DNA from: a bacterium
GTDB lineage: Bacteria; Auribacterota; UBA3054; B51-G9
DNA: 6,088 nucleotides
Assembly: GCA_029939815.1 (NCBI GenBank)
Contig: JAOZSF010000129.1
Coordinates: 1 to 6,088, forward strand
Reading direction: 5' to 3'
In this document: positions 1-6,052 of the stretch, in pieces
How positions within the stretch are numbered: position 1 is the first letter of the stretch
How the letters are laid out: every line of letters starts with the position of its first letter
Translations under genes and position numbers: made by a program
Notes under the pieces: generated by a model
Databases searched by the model: none
What the model saw: only the letters and a program-made list of their open reading frames with translations
What the model was told of the DNA's origin: nothing

Positions 1-2382
1 TTAAATCTTTATTTTCTGTTTTCCGCCTTTAAGCAAATACTTTTTATCTTCCCATATAAATTCACCTTTAATTCCTTTCGGCAGGGAAATTTCCGCAACA
101 TCATCTTTTTTGATCGAAACCTTTATTTCACCTTTCGGATGAGGTACTGTTCCGACAACTTCGTTTAAACCGCATAAATACGGTTCTATTTTAACTTCTT
201 TAAATCCGGAAACTTTTGGCGTTACACCAAGCAGCTTTGTGTAAAAATGGTAAATCGGATGCGCTCCCCATGCGTGGCAATCGGAGCGGCATGGATGCGG
301 AGCTTCAGGCAGGGTTTTAAATCCTTGTTTATGCAAATCTCTCCAAAAATCGATTTTTTCAATAAATTTATCCATTTTCCCAATAAACGGTAGAATTTCC
401 AATAAATAGTGTGAAAAATAAATTGTTGTTTTGTCCACATCATCATCAAAAAGATTTTCCGCTATCTTTTTAATCTGTTTTTTAGTTGCTAAACCGGCAA
501 TAACAGCGAGGCATTGTGTATGTTCACTAAAATACTTCTTTTTGATGTCATGGGCAAAAAGTCCACGTTTTTCTGACCAAAAAGTTTTATTGAATGCTTT
601 TGATATTTTATCGGCACGGGAAAAATATTCGTTCGCAAGAAACTTTTCACCAAAAAATTCATGCATTTCTGCAGCGGCTTTCAATGCGAGAATATATTGC
701 AGATTTAAAAGTCCGGAAATGCTGTTTTCTGTTCCGGAAGGTATTCCTTTAAACCAGCCGGGAACCCAATCGACAAAATTCCACCATGGTGACTTATAAT
801 CCAAAAGATTATTTTTATTTACAAAAGAATGAAAATGCGCGATGACAGCATCGGCGCCGGGCAGCATTCCGCGAATAAGTTCCGGATTATCTCTCCACAT
901 AAAATTATCATGAGTCATACAAATCAGCCACAAAGAAAACGGAGGAATCAAATTGATGTATCTGCATGGATAGCGCGACTGGGTAAGCCCGAAAGTTTTT
1001 CTTGACATATCAAAACATTTCAACGCTTTTTCCGGCAGACGGTTGTCGGATGTCATGATATAATTGACTAAGACTTCCAGGCGGGTATCGCCGATATACA
1101 TTAATTGCTCAAAATAAGGGCAATCCATATAAGTTTCATGAGAACACATTTCCATAGTTCGCCATGCAATAGGGAAAAACGAAGTCAGTGATTTATCGGA
1201 TGCGAGAAATTTTGATTCTTTTTTAAAAGGGTAATGAGTTTCGTGAAGTGAAAAGTTTTCAATTTTTAATTCCTCATTCGCTGTCTCAATCAAAATTTCA
1301 ATATAACGTCCCGCGCGCCACCAAAGTGTATCAAGGAAAGTTTTTTTACCGTTCGGCAGAAATGTATCACCTTCGCCGTGGAAAATTTTACCATAAACTT
1401 CATCGCGATTTCCTTTTGTGAAATCTTCAAGCTTTTCAAATAAAGATTCTGACCATTGAATTTTCATTGAACTGCCTTTACCTTTATTTACAAGCATAGA
1501 AGGATAAGCGCAATAATAATTTTTAAGATCGATTAAGACTCTCAATCGACATTTTTTGTCGATTGTCAGATCCCTTTTATTGTTGAGGAGATTTTGCCAT
1601 TCATCAGCAAGTTTTTTATCATTATTTTCTCTTTTTAGTCGGGCTTTTTTATTATATTTCTTTTTTAAAACTTCCGCGTGAAAAACTTTTATTCCTTTTA
1701 CAGGCAAATTCATCATTTCAGGCAAAGTTGACGGTGTCAGCTTCCACCACGAACCAATATTTCCATTTGTAACAGCCCCGGCATTTTTAAAATGACATGA
1801 CGCGCTAATAAATTTAATTCCTCTCCCGGTTCTGTAATCAGATGGCAGGTTCTCGGCGATTACTGTTGTTTCCGCCTGCGTACCCGAACCACCCAAAACG
1901 GTTGAACGCCTGAATTTATAAGCATCAAGTTCAGAAACCTGCCAGTCAGCAATTCCTGTCGAAAGAATTTCGTGCATCTCATCTTCCGCGCAAAGAAGAA
2001 ATCCGCCGCGAATTGATATTTGTGAAAAAGGAGCCATATCGCCAATCCACCAGCAGCGGGCAACTATTGTATGTTTTCCTTTAGGTAATTTTATTTCGTA
2101 AGAATGAACAAACCAGTTGAATCTGTCTCCGCGTTCAGGTCCTCTGCCAATAATTTCTCCATCAACAAAAAGTTCAAATCTTTGGTCGGCAGAGACGTGT
2201 ACAACAAAAGTTTTAGATGTTTTCAACGTGAAAGAGCGCTTAAAAAGCAGAACTTTATAATCGGTACCGTGAGAGTTCGGATGCCAAATCCATTGGGCGT
2301 TACACCTTGGAAACGCGCCATAATCAAAATCTTTTAAAAGAATGTTGCTTAAATCACTTCGTATTTTTTTATGTTTAATCAT
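1..2382 (-). CDS. GH78-like glycoside hydrolase (alpha-L-rhamnosidase superfamily), apparently cytoplasmic
   Basis: Complete 793-residue protein, ATG at 2380-2382 and TAA at 1-3. Architecture fits the alpha-L-rhamnosidase superfamily. Residues ~25-185 form an N-terminal beta-rich carbohydrate-binding-like part (QWIWHP at 30-35, FVDGEIIGRGPERGD at 72-86). Residues ~270-385 form a second beta domain. Residues ~390-720 form the (alpha/alpha)6 catalytic barrel, and ~720-793 a C-terminal beta-sandwich (EVKIEPYLCGL at 729-739). Barrel motifs are DCPYFEQ at 420-426 and GDTR at 431-434, matching the canonical DCPxRDE...GD block, with E425 the likely general acid. Others are WNFVDW at 534-539 and SDCHAWGAHP at 700-709; E693 is a possible general base. 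The DCPYxEQ/GDTR variant is a recognised divergent branch, so rhamnose specificity is inferred, not shown. There is no signal peptide, although many relatives are exported. Residues 231-275 are unusually lysine-rich. The NIF3-like gene lies 66 bp upstream. No Shine-Dalgarno precedes the start. Confidence 0.85.
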   Translation of the reverse strand: MIKHKKIRSDLSNILLKDFDYGAFPRCNAQWIWHPNSHGTDYKVLLFKRSFTLKTSKTFVVHVSADQRFELFVDGEIIGRGPERGDRFNWFVHSYEIKLPKGKHTIVARCWWIGDMAPFSQISIRGGFLLCAEDEMHEILSTGIADWQVSELDAYKFRRSTVLGGSGTQAETTVIAENLPSDYRTGRGIKFISASCHFKNAGAVTNGNIGSWWKLTPSTLPEMMNLPVKGIKVFHAEVLKKKYNKKARLKRENNDKKLADEWQNLLNNKRDLTIDKKCRLRVLIDLKNYYCAYPSMLVNKGKGSSMKIQWSESLFEKLEDFTKGNRDEVYGKIFHGEGDTFLPNGKKTFLDTLWWRAGRYIEILIETANEELKIENFSLHETHYPFKKESKFLASDKSLTSFFPIAWRTMEMCSHETYMDCPYFEQLMYIGDTRLEVLVNYIMTSDNRLPEKALKCFDMSRKTFGLTQSRYPCRYINLIPPFSLWLICMTHDNFMWRDNPELIRGMLPGADAVIAHFHSFVNKNNLLDYKSPWWNFVDWVPGWFKGIPSGTENSISGLLNLQYILALKAAAEMHEFFGEKFLANEYFSRADKISKAFNKTFWSEKRGLFAHDIKKKYFSEHTQCLAVIAGLATKKQIKKIAENLFDDDVDKTTIYFSHYLLEILPFIGKMDKFIEKIDFWRDLHKQGFKTLPEAPHPCRSDCHAWGAHPIYHFYTKLLGVTPKVSGFKEVKIEPYLCGLNEVVGTVPHPKGEIKVSIKKDDVAEISLPKGIKGEFIWEDKKYLLKGGKQKIKI

Positions 2383-2414
2383 TACAGGATGAATTATTGG
2401 ATTATTGAAATACT

Positions 2415-2432
2415 GCCCGAAACTCTCCGGGC
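2415..2432 (-). other. Hairpin between the NIF3-like gene and the GH78-like gene
   Basis: In minus-strand RNA, GCCCGGA pairs with UUCGGGC (7 bp including one G-U) around a GAGU loop. It starts 16 nt after the NIF3-like stop. The plus strand would form a poorer stem (A-C mismatch), so the element favours minus-strand transcripts. The following bases (AGTATTTCAAT) are not a proper U-tract, so a strong intrinsic terminator is unlikely. A partial terminator, a processing site or an mRNA-stabilising stem is plausible and would set the ratio between the two genes. Confidence 0.4.
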
Positions 2433-2448
2433 GCTTCGCGAATACCGC

Positions 2449-2775
2449 TTACCCTGTCCCCACTTCCCAATATTGAAATGCCGGGGTTTCATAAGGATGG
2501 AATTTTTTAATTACTTCGATTACCTTATGTAAATATTTTTCTTCACAGATCAACTCTATCTTTATTTCTTTTACTTTTTCGATCCGACCGGTTTGTCCAA
2601 GATAAGGAGAACTGCCATCTAAAGGGCGAAACTGACCTGTTCCCGTAAAACTCTGCCAAGCACAGCAGTCATAATTGCCGAGTTTGCCTGCTCCGGAATT
2701 AAACATTGCTGTTTTTAATGCTTCGCAGTGGGTTTCCGGAACATAAACTTCAATTTTAAAGATATTATTATGCAT
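2449..2775 (-). CDS. Stand-alone NIF3/YqfO-like (PII/CutA-like fold) small protein
   Basis: 108-residue protein, ATG at 2773-2775 and TAA at 2449-2451. It resembles the short single-domain proteins, about 104 residues, annotated as NGG1p-interacting factor 3-like or YqfO family. That domain is also found inserted in Bacillus YqfO and has a PII/CutA-like ferredoxin fold. Diagnostic stretches are IEVYVPETHCEAL at 8-20, GAGKLGNYDCCAW at 28-40, GTGQFRPLDGSSPYLGQTG at 45-63 and HPYETPAF at 93-100. The biochemical role of this family is not established; binding of a metal or small ligand is a guess from the fold. An upstream in-frame TTG at 2806-2808 would add 11 residues. It sits 2 nt past the -10 box and before the expected transcription start, so I reject it. 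The gene is probably the first of a two-gene unit with the GH78-like gene. No Shine-Dalgarno is visible. Confidence 0.85.
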   Translation of the reverse strand: MHNNIFKIEVYVPETHCEALKTAMFNSGAGKLGNYDCCAWQSFTGTGQFRPLDGSSPYLGQTGRIEKVKEIKIELICEEKYLHKVIEVIKKFHPYETPAFQYWEVGTG

Positions 2776-2809
2776 ATAAAAAGGCAAAAAAAGGTTAAAA
2801 TCCGTCAAT

Positions 2810-2818
2810 ATTATACCA
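2810..2818 (-). promoter_or_regulatory. Extended -10 promoter for the NIF3-like gene
   Basis: On the minus strand this reads TGGTATAAT, a perfect TATAAT with the extended -10 TGn. The -35 region 16-18 bp upstream (around 2832-2839) does not resemble TTGACA, which is usual for extended -10 promoters. The expected transcription start near 2803 gives a leader of about 28 nt to the ATG at 2775. This placement also rules out the upstream TTG start. Confidence 0.6.
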
Positions 2819-3011
2819 AAAAAAAATATACTTTGCGTAATAAAGTGATTTTTGGTAGAATTAGTGGCATTAATATAGAATATAAAAACATGTTATTACC
2901 GGAAAGCAATATTAAAAAGTGCAATAAATATTATTTATCAGGAAAAAGTGTAAATATTTTTCTCAATAATAATTAATATTAAATCATCTATAAACTCAGA
3001 AACTAATATAG

Positions 3012-3056
3012 TTTGATTTATTATAACGACATTTAACAAAAAAAGTCGAAATCAAA
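3012..3056. repeat. Nested inverted repeat upstream of the HEAT-repeat gene
   Basis: TTTGATTT (3012-3019) is complementary to AAATCAAA (3049-3056). Directly inside the right arm, GTCG (3045-3048) matches CGAC (3027-3030). Together this is a 12-bp interrupted stem with a 7-nt one-sided bulge (3020-3026) and a 14-nt loop. It lies 75 bp before the HEAT-repeat start. It could be an operator, an RNA structure in a longer leader, or chance in AT-rich DNA. Confidence 0.4.
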
Positions 3057-3057
3057 T

Positions 3058-3082
3058 TGTCAGGGAATAAATCTTGCTGACA
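3058..3082. promoter_or_regulatory. TGTCAG-N13-CTGACA dyad, possible operator
   Basis: Perfect 6-bp inverted half-sites at 3058-3063 and 3077-3082 have a 19-bp centre-to-centre distance, nearly two helical turns, so both would face the same side of the DNA. The right half-site overlaps the candidate -35 of the HEAT-repeat promoter, a typical repressor position. No regulator gene is in the window, and the sites are short. Confidence 0.3.
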
Positions 3083-3101
3083 TATTTAGACAAATTATGA
3101 T
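3074..3101 (+). promoter_or_regulatory. Weak candidate promoter for the HEAT-repeat gene
   Basis: TTGCTG (3074-3079) and TATGAT (3096-3101, 5/6 to TATAAT) are 16 bp apart. An alternative pairs CTGACA (3077-3082, 5/6 to TTGACA) with GATTAT (3099-3104), also 16 bp apart. Either gives a leader of about 20-25 nt. There is no extended -10, unlike the two minus-strand promoters. Confidence 0.35.
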
Positions 3102-3130
3102 TATTTATTAATTTTTCTCGAGACACCTTT

Positions 3131-3757
3131 ATGATTAAAAATTATTCTTTTGCAGTAATCTTATCCTTTATGTTCTCTTCAATTTGTGCTTTCGCAGGTG
3201 AAAAATCTTCTCCGGCAAAATCGGCAAAACTAATTAAACCTTCTATTCCCGTTGTTACTAATTTTGTTGAAGTAGCGAAAAAAAAGCAAAAAGAATCAAA
3301 AAAAAGAATTCCTACTCGAACTCTGGTAGAAGAATTGCAAACACAGGACGTTGCCGTTATTATCGCTACAGTTCGGCAAATAGGTAAGCAGGATAAAGGA
3401 TCACGTTATGTATTAAAAGAATTTGACAGATTACTGAATAGTAAGTATCCTACCGTTAGAAGTGAAGTCCTCGATGCTGCCTTTTCATTTGATGTCCTTA
3501 AACCGTTGCTTCCCGCGCTTACAAAGTGTTTGAACGATCCTGTAGAAGATATTCGCCAGGATGCCGCAGATATTATCGGTGATATCGAAAGCAGAGATAT
3601 GATTGGTGTATTTGTTAGTGCGCTTACAAACCAGTATCCGGATGTTCGTGAAAATGCGGAATTTTATCTCCTTTTCTGGACAGACGAGGATTTTACTAAT
3701 GCGGCAAGTTGGGCAACATGGTGGGACAAGAAAAAGAACACTTTTGTTTTTGACTGA
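3131..3757 (+). CDS. Secreted HEAT-repeat protein, function unknown
   Basis: 208 residues, ATG at 3131 and TGA at 3755-3757. Residues 1-22 form a typical Sec signal peptide: K3, a hydrophobic core at 6-18, and AFA before a likely cleavage at 22/23. C19 is not in a proper lipobox, so a lipoprotein is unlikely. A Lys/Pro-rich linker (about 23-62) leads to at least two HEAT-like helical repeats at ~89-120 and ~122-152, and a third at ~153-183. Each carries a P-x-(V/I)-R-x-(E/D) type turn: YPTVRSEV at 106-113, DPVEDIRQDA at 136-145 and YPDVRENA at 170-177. The protein ends with FWTDEDF...ASWATWWDKK (182-201). I recall this WxxWW tail after HEAT repeats in many Planctomycetes and Lentisphaerae exported proteins. 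HEAT repeats bind proteins, so a periplasmic scaffold is a guess. The gene stands alone and converges on its downstream neighbour. Only a weak GAGA lies before the start. Confidence 0.75.
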   Translation: MIKNYSFAVILSFMFSSICAFAGEKSSPAKSAKLIKPSIPVVTNFVEVAKKKQKESKKRIPTRTLVEELQTQDVAVIIATVRQIGKQDKGSRYVLKEFDRLLNSKYPTVRSEVLDAAFSFDVLKPLLPALTKCLNDPVEDIRQDAADIIGDIESRDMIGVFVSALTNQYPDVRENAEFYLLFWTDEDFTNAASWATWWDKKKNTFVFD

Positions 3758-3772
3758 TTTTACTTAGTAAAA
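3758..3772. terminator. Palindrome at the convergent gene junction, weak bidirectional terminator
   Basis: TTTTACT-T-AGTAAAA is a perfect 7-bp inverted repeat, best folded as a 6-bp stem with a TTA loop. It begins right after the TGA of the HEAT-repeat gene (3755-3757) and contains the TAA of the membrane-protein gene (3760-3762). A-tracts on one arm become U-tracts on the other, which suits a bidirectional terminator, but the stem is AT-only apart from one C-G pair and no U-run follows. Strength is probably low. Confidence 0.35.
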
Positions 3773-4164
3773 ATCCCGATCCAGAGTAATGCTGCAGCAA
3801 TAATAATTGAGACAACACCCCAAATCCCCATCCATACTTTCCCGCCTTTGGTCCACGGCGCGCAAAGATGTTTTAATGTTTCCCTCGAATTGTAAATTAA
3901 GCCCGCAACTATAAAAATTGTTCCCAGAATCAAAGTGGCTGCAATTTTATAGTTTTTGGAATTGATTGTTGCTACAATAACACAAATAATACCGAAAATA
4001 AATAAAGTTACGCTAACTGTTTTCAGCAGCCAATCCGGCATATTAGTCCATTTCTTAAGAAAATCAGATGCCGATTGAGGACGCACAATCATCCATATAC
4101 CTTTTGCCAGAACTATTATTCCGGCAATAGTTATCAGCCATTGCATAAAAGTAGAAGTGTTCAT
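3760..4164 (-). CDS. Four-helix integral membrane protein, tandem YjeT/DUF2065-like
   Basis: 134 residues, ATG at 4162-4164 and TAA at 3760-3762. Four hydrophobic segments lie at about 7-27, 47-67, 73-91 and 110-131. Positive charge sits in loop 1 (R28, K37, K38) and loop 3 (R94, K98, K106, K109), predicting those loops inside and both termini outside the membrane. The first half resembles the small YjeT/DUF2065 family: helix, then WTNMPDWLLK at 39-48 against TNLPDNILR in E. coli YjeT as I remember it, then helix. With a shift of 65 residues the second half shows the same plan, including a WT pair at 104-105 opposite 39-40. An internal duplication of a two-helix unit is therefore likely. Function is unknown. 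The 145-bp gap from gpmI upstream suggests separate transcription, though no clear promoter is visible. Upstream GGGA is at best a weak ribosome site. Confidence 0.7.
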   Translation of the reverse strand: MNTSTFMQWLITIAGIIVLAKGIWMIVRPQSASDFLKKWTNMPDWLLKTVSVTLFIFGIICVIVATINSKNYKIAATLILGTIFIVAGLIYNSRETLKHLCAPWTKGGKVWMGIWGVVSIIIAAALLWIGIFTK

Positions 4165-4189
4165 GATGGTTTCCCGGTGTTAGGGTTAA

Positions 4190-4219
4190 AATTTCTAAAT
4201 CACCTAATTTCTAATTTCT
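4190..4219. repeat. Short AATTTCTAA direct repeats upstream of the membrane-protein gene
   Basis: AATTTCTAA occurs at 4190-4198 and 4206-4214, and a truncated AATTTCT at 4213-4219. CTAATTT is tandem at 4204-4210 and 4211-4217. They lie 25-55 bp before the membrane-protein start. They may be slippage-derived low-complexity DNA or binding sites. Confidence 0.35.
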
Positions 4220-4270
4220 CTATAAAATCCCAAAAAAAATTAATGTATTGATTTTTGTAACTTGTTTAGA

Positions 4271-4297
4271 TCAATTAGGTTAATTAGGTCAATTAAA
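4271..4297. repeat. Three 9-bp tandem repeats (TCAATTAGG type)
   Basis: TCAATTAGG (4271-4279), TTAATTAGG (4280-4288) and TCAATTAAA (4289-4297) form a 9-bp periodic array starting 12 bp past the gpmI stop. AATTAGGT in copies 1 and 2 (4273-4280, 4282-4289) is the exact complement of ACCTAATT at 4202-4209. The 145-bp spacer therefore carries related sites in both orientations. There is no GC-rich stem and no clear terminator, although an A8 run (plus strand, 4232-4239) reads as T8 in the gpmI direction. Confidence 0.55.
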
Positions 4298-4309
4298 TCA
4301 AATCTCTTC

Positions 4310-6004
4310 TTATTTCACTTCAATAATCGAGGGTAAATAATCTTCCGGCTTTTCATAACCAAGAATATTCAATATTGTTGCCGCAATATTACCAAGCCCG
4401 GGATCTTTCAACTCTTTGTTTAATTCATATTTGTCAGTATCAGGTCCATGAATTATAAAAGGAACAGGATTTAAAGTGTGACTTGTCATCGGCTTGTATT
4501 TACCGCCCGGACCCATTATCGGAGTGTCGGTCTTTTTATCAACAGCAATCATTTGTTCACAGTTGCCGTGATCGGCTGTTATAACGATTGTTCCACCGAT
4601 TTCATCAATTAAAGAAACGAGTTTTCCGATAACTTCATCCACGGTTTTCACAGCTTCAATCGCTGCAGGAAGAGAGCCGGTATGACCGACCATATCACCA
4701 TTTGCGAAATTAACCCTTAAGAATTTAAATTTACCTGATTTAAGAGCTTTTTCAAGATCTGCATCAACTTCCCGCGCTTTCATTGCCGGAGCTTCATCGA
4801 AAGCGATTTTGTCTGACTCAATTTCTTCCCATTCTTCTGTCTTTTCATTAAATTTCGCGGAATTGTTTCCGTTCCAAAAGTAAGTTACATGACCGAATTT
4901 CTGCGTTTCACTTATCGCAAACTGTGAAATATTATTATTGGCTAAATATTCCGATACAGTACGCTCTATCGCAGGAGGCGAAACAAGATATCGTGGAGGA
5001 ATATGTAAATCGCCGTCGTATTCCATTATCCCGGCAAAAGTTACCGCGGGATGAACTTTTCTGTTAAAACTTGTGAATTCATCTTCAACAAACGCGCGGC
5101 TGATTTCTATTGCACGATCACCGCGGAAGTTAAAAACTATTACACTTGCACCATCTTCAATCTTTCCAACCGGAGTTGCCGGGTCATCAGCTTTATGGAC
5201 CGCCCATGCAGGAAGATACTGGTCGTCAACTTTATATTCTTCCCTCAGTGATTTTATCGCGGTAAGACAATTAGGGAAAAGCGGCGCTTCGCCAAGAACA
5301 TGCGCATTGTAGCCGCGCTCAACGATACTCCAGTCAGCTTCATATCTGTCCATTGTTGTAATCATTCTTCCGCCGCCTGAAGCAATAAAATAATCACGTT
5401 TTTTCCCGGATTTGATTCCCTGCGCGCGAAGAGACCATAAATAATCTTCAACTTCGCCAAAATATTTCAATGCGCTTAACGGAGGAACATCTCGCCCGTC
5501 AAGCAGTCCGTGAATATACACTTCCTCGATATCTTCATTATCACATTCAGCGATTAACGCGCAAAGCTGTGAAATATTGCTGTGAACATTTCCATCTGAC
5601 ATTAGTCCGATGAAATGAATTGGCTTATTATTCTTTTTAGCATTAGCAACAATTTCTTTCCAAGCATTTCCTTCGTAAAGACGTTTGGTTTCGATTGCTT
5701 CGTCAACCAAGCGGGCACCCTGGGCAAAGACGCGTCCGGCGCCGATAGCGTTATGCCCGACTTCGCTGTTTCCCATATCGTCATCTGAGGGCATACCGAC
5801 AGCGGTACCGTGAGCTTTTAATTTAGTAACAATCTTTTCATTATTAAGAAGATTTAGAATATGTTCAGGTTTTGCGAGTTCAAAAGCATTCCCCGGATAA
5901 CCTTCTTTTTCACCTTTATATAAGCCAACGCCATCCATAATAACGAAAAGCAGCGGACCTTTAACGCCGTCATAATCTTTTATTTTTTTAAGTTCAAAAT
6001 TCAT
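4310..6004 (-). CDS. gpmI: 2,3-bisphosphoglycerate-independent phosphoglycerate mutase, long plant-like form
   Basis: 564 residues, ATG at 6002-6004 and TAA at 4310-4312. It interconverts 3- and 2-phosphoglycerate in glycolysis and gluconeogenesis through a phosphoserine intermediate and two Mn/Zn-type metal ions, in the cytoplasm. All key blocks are present: D24 (VIMDGVG), catalytic S80 (DDDMGNSEVGHN 74-85), H141 (SDGNVHS), D170-R171-D172, R294/R297 (FNFRGDR), K369, D437 and H441 (NGDMVGHTG), D478-H479 (TADHGN) and H509 (TSHTLNPVPF). Most bacterial enzymes have about 510 residues. This one matches the longer plant form in SGGGRMITTMDRYEADW (209-225), RYLVSPPAIERT (338-349) and KFGHVTYFWNGN (369-380). 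The start agrees with a short N-terminal extension before the first metal aspartate. The protein looks intact. It appears monocistronic, with its own extended -10 promoter and an AT-rich leader without Shine-Dalgarno. Confidence 0.97.
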   Translation of the reverse strand: MNFELKKIKDYDGVKGPLLFVIMDGVGLYKGEKEGYPGNAFELAKPEHILNLLNNEKIVTKLKAHGTAVGMPSDDDMGNSEVGHNAIGAGRVFAQGARLVDEAIETKRLYEGNAWKEIVANAKKNNKPIHFIGLMSDGNVHSNISQLCALIAECDNEDIEEVYIHGLLDGRDVPPLSALKYFGEVEDYLWSLRAQGIKSGKKRDYFIASGGGRMITTMDRYEADWSIVERGYNAHVLGEAPLFPNCLTAIKSLREEYKVDDQYLPAWAVHKADDPATPVGKIEDGASVIVFNFRGDRAIEISRAFVEDEFTSFNRKVHPAVTFAGIMEYDGDLHIPPRYLVSPPAIERTVSEYLANNNISQFAISETQKFGHVTYFWNGNNSAKFNEKTEEWEEIESDKIAFDEAPAMKAREVDADLEKALKSGKFKFLRVNFANGDMVGHTGSLPAAIEAVKTVDEVIGKLVSLIDEIGGTIVITADHGNCEQMIAVDKKTDTPIMGPGGKYKPMTSHTLNPVPFIIHGPDTDKYELNKELKDPGLGNIAATILNILGYEKPEDYLPSIIEVK

Positions 6005-6043
6005 TATATTTTTTATTTTTTGGTTATAAATTTACTATTAATG

Positions 6044-6052
6044 ATTATATCA
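6044..6052 (-). promoter_or_regulatory. Extended -10 promoter of gpmI
   Basis: On the minus strand this reads TGATATAAT, again a perfect TATAAT with TGn. The expected start near 6037 gives a leader of about 33 nt, made almost only of A and T. No TTGACA-like -35 is seen 16-18 bp upstream. A perfect palindrome, ATTCATGAAT (6054-6063), lies just upstream in the spacer. Confidence 0.6.

Larger units (their letters stand above)
2776..3130. other. Divergent AT-rich intergenic region
   Basis: This is the gap of about 355 bp between the divergently transcribed NIF3-like and HEAT-repeat genes. It holds the extended -10 promoter at 2810-2818, a nested inverted repeat at 3012-3056, a TGTCAG/CTGACA dyad at 3058-3082 and a weak plus-strand promoter near 3074-3101. 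A further minus-strand TATAAT at 3020-3025, inside the inverted repeat, lacks a TGn and a -35 and would give a leader of about 240 nt. A plus-strand open frame crosses part of the region (2728-2976). It overlaps the NIF3-like gene antisense, has K/N/I/Y-rich random-looking composition and no start signal, so I do not call it. No tRNA, riboswitch or recognisable small RNA is visible. Confidence 0.6.

Noticed and set aside
431..799. 122-codon plus-strand open frame antisense to the GH78-like gene
   Set aside because: The minus strand codes for a recognisable catalytic domain here. The antisense product resembles nothing and has no start signal.
2435..2442. TTCGCGAA palindrome after the NIF3-like gene
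   Set aside because: 8 bp only and next to the stronger hairpin at 2415-2432. No sign of separate function.
2776..2808. TTG start adding 11 residues to the NIF3-like protein
   Set aside because: It lies between the -10 box and the expected transcription start. The ATG at 2775 gives the usual family length.
2924..2938. ATAAATA-T-TATTTAT palindrome
   Set aside because: All A/T and in very AT-rich DNA, so likely chance. It has no position relative to a gene end or promoter.
2728..2976. 82-codon plus-strand open frame
   Set aside because: It begins antisense inside the NIF3-like gene, crosses that gene's promoter, and encodes K/N/I/Y-rich sequence typical of random AT-rich DNA.
5051..5312. Plus-strand open frames antisense to gpmI
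   Set aside because: They lie within conserved gpmI codons and overlap each other in different frames.
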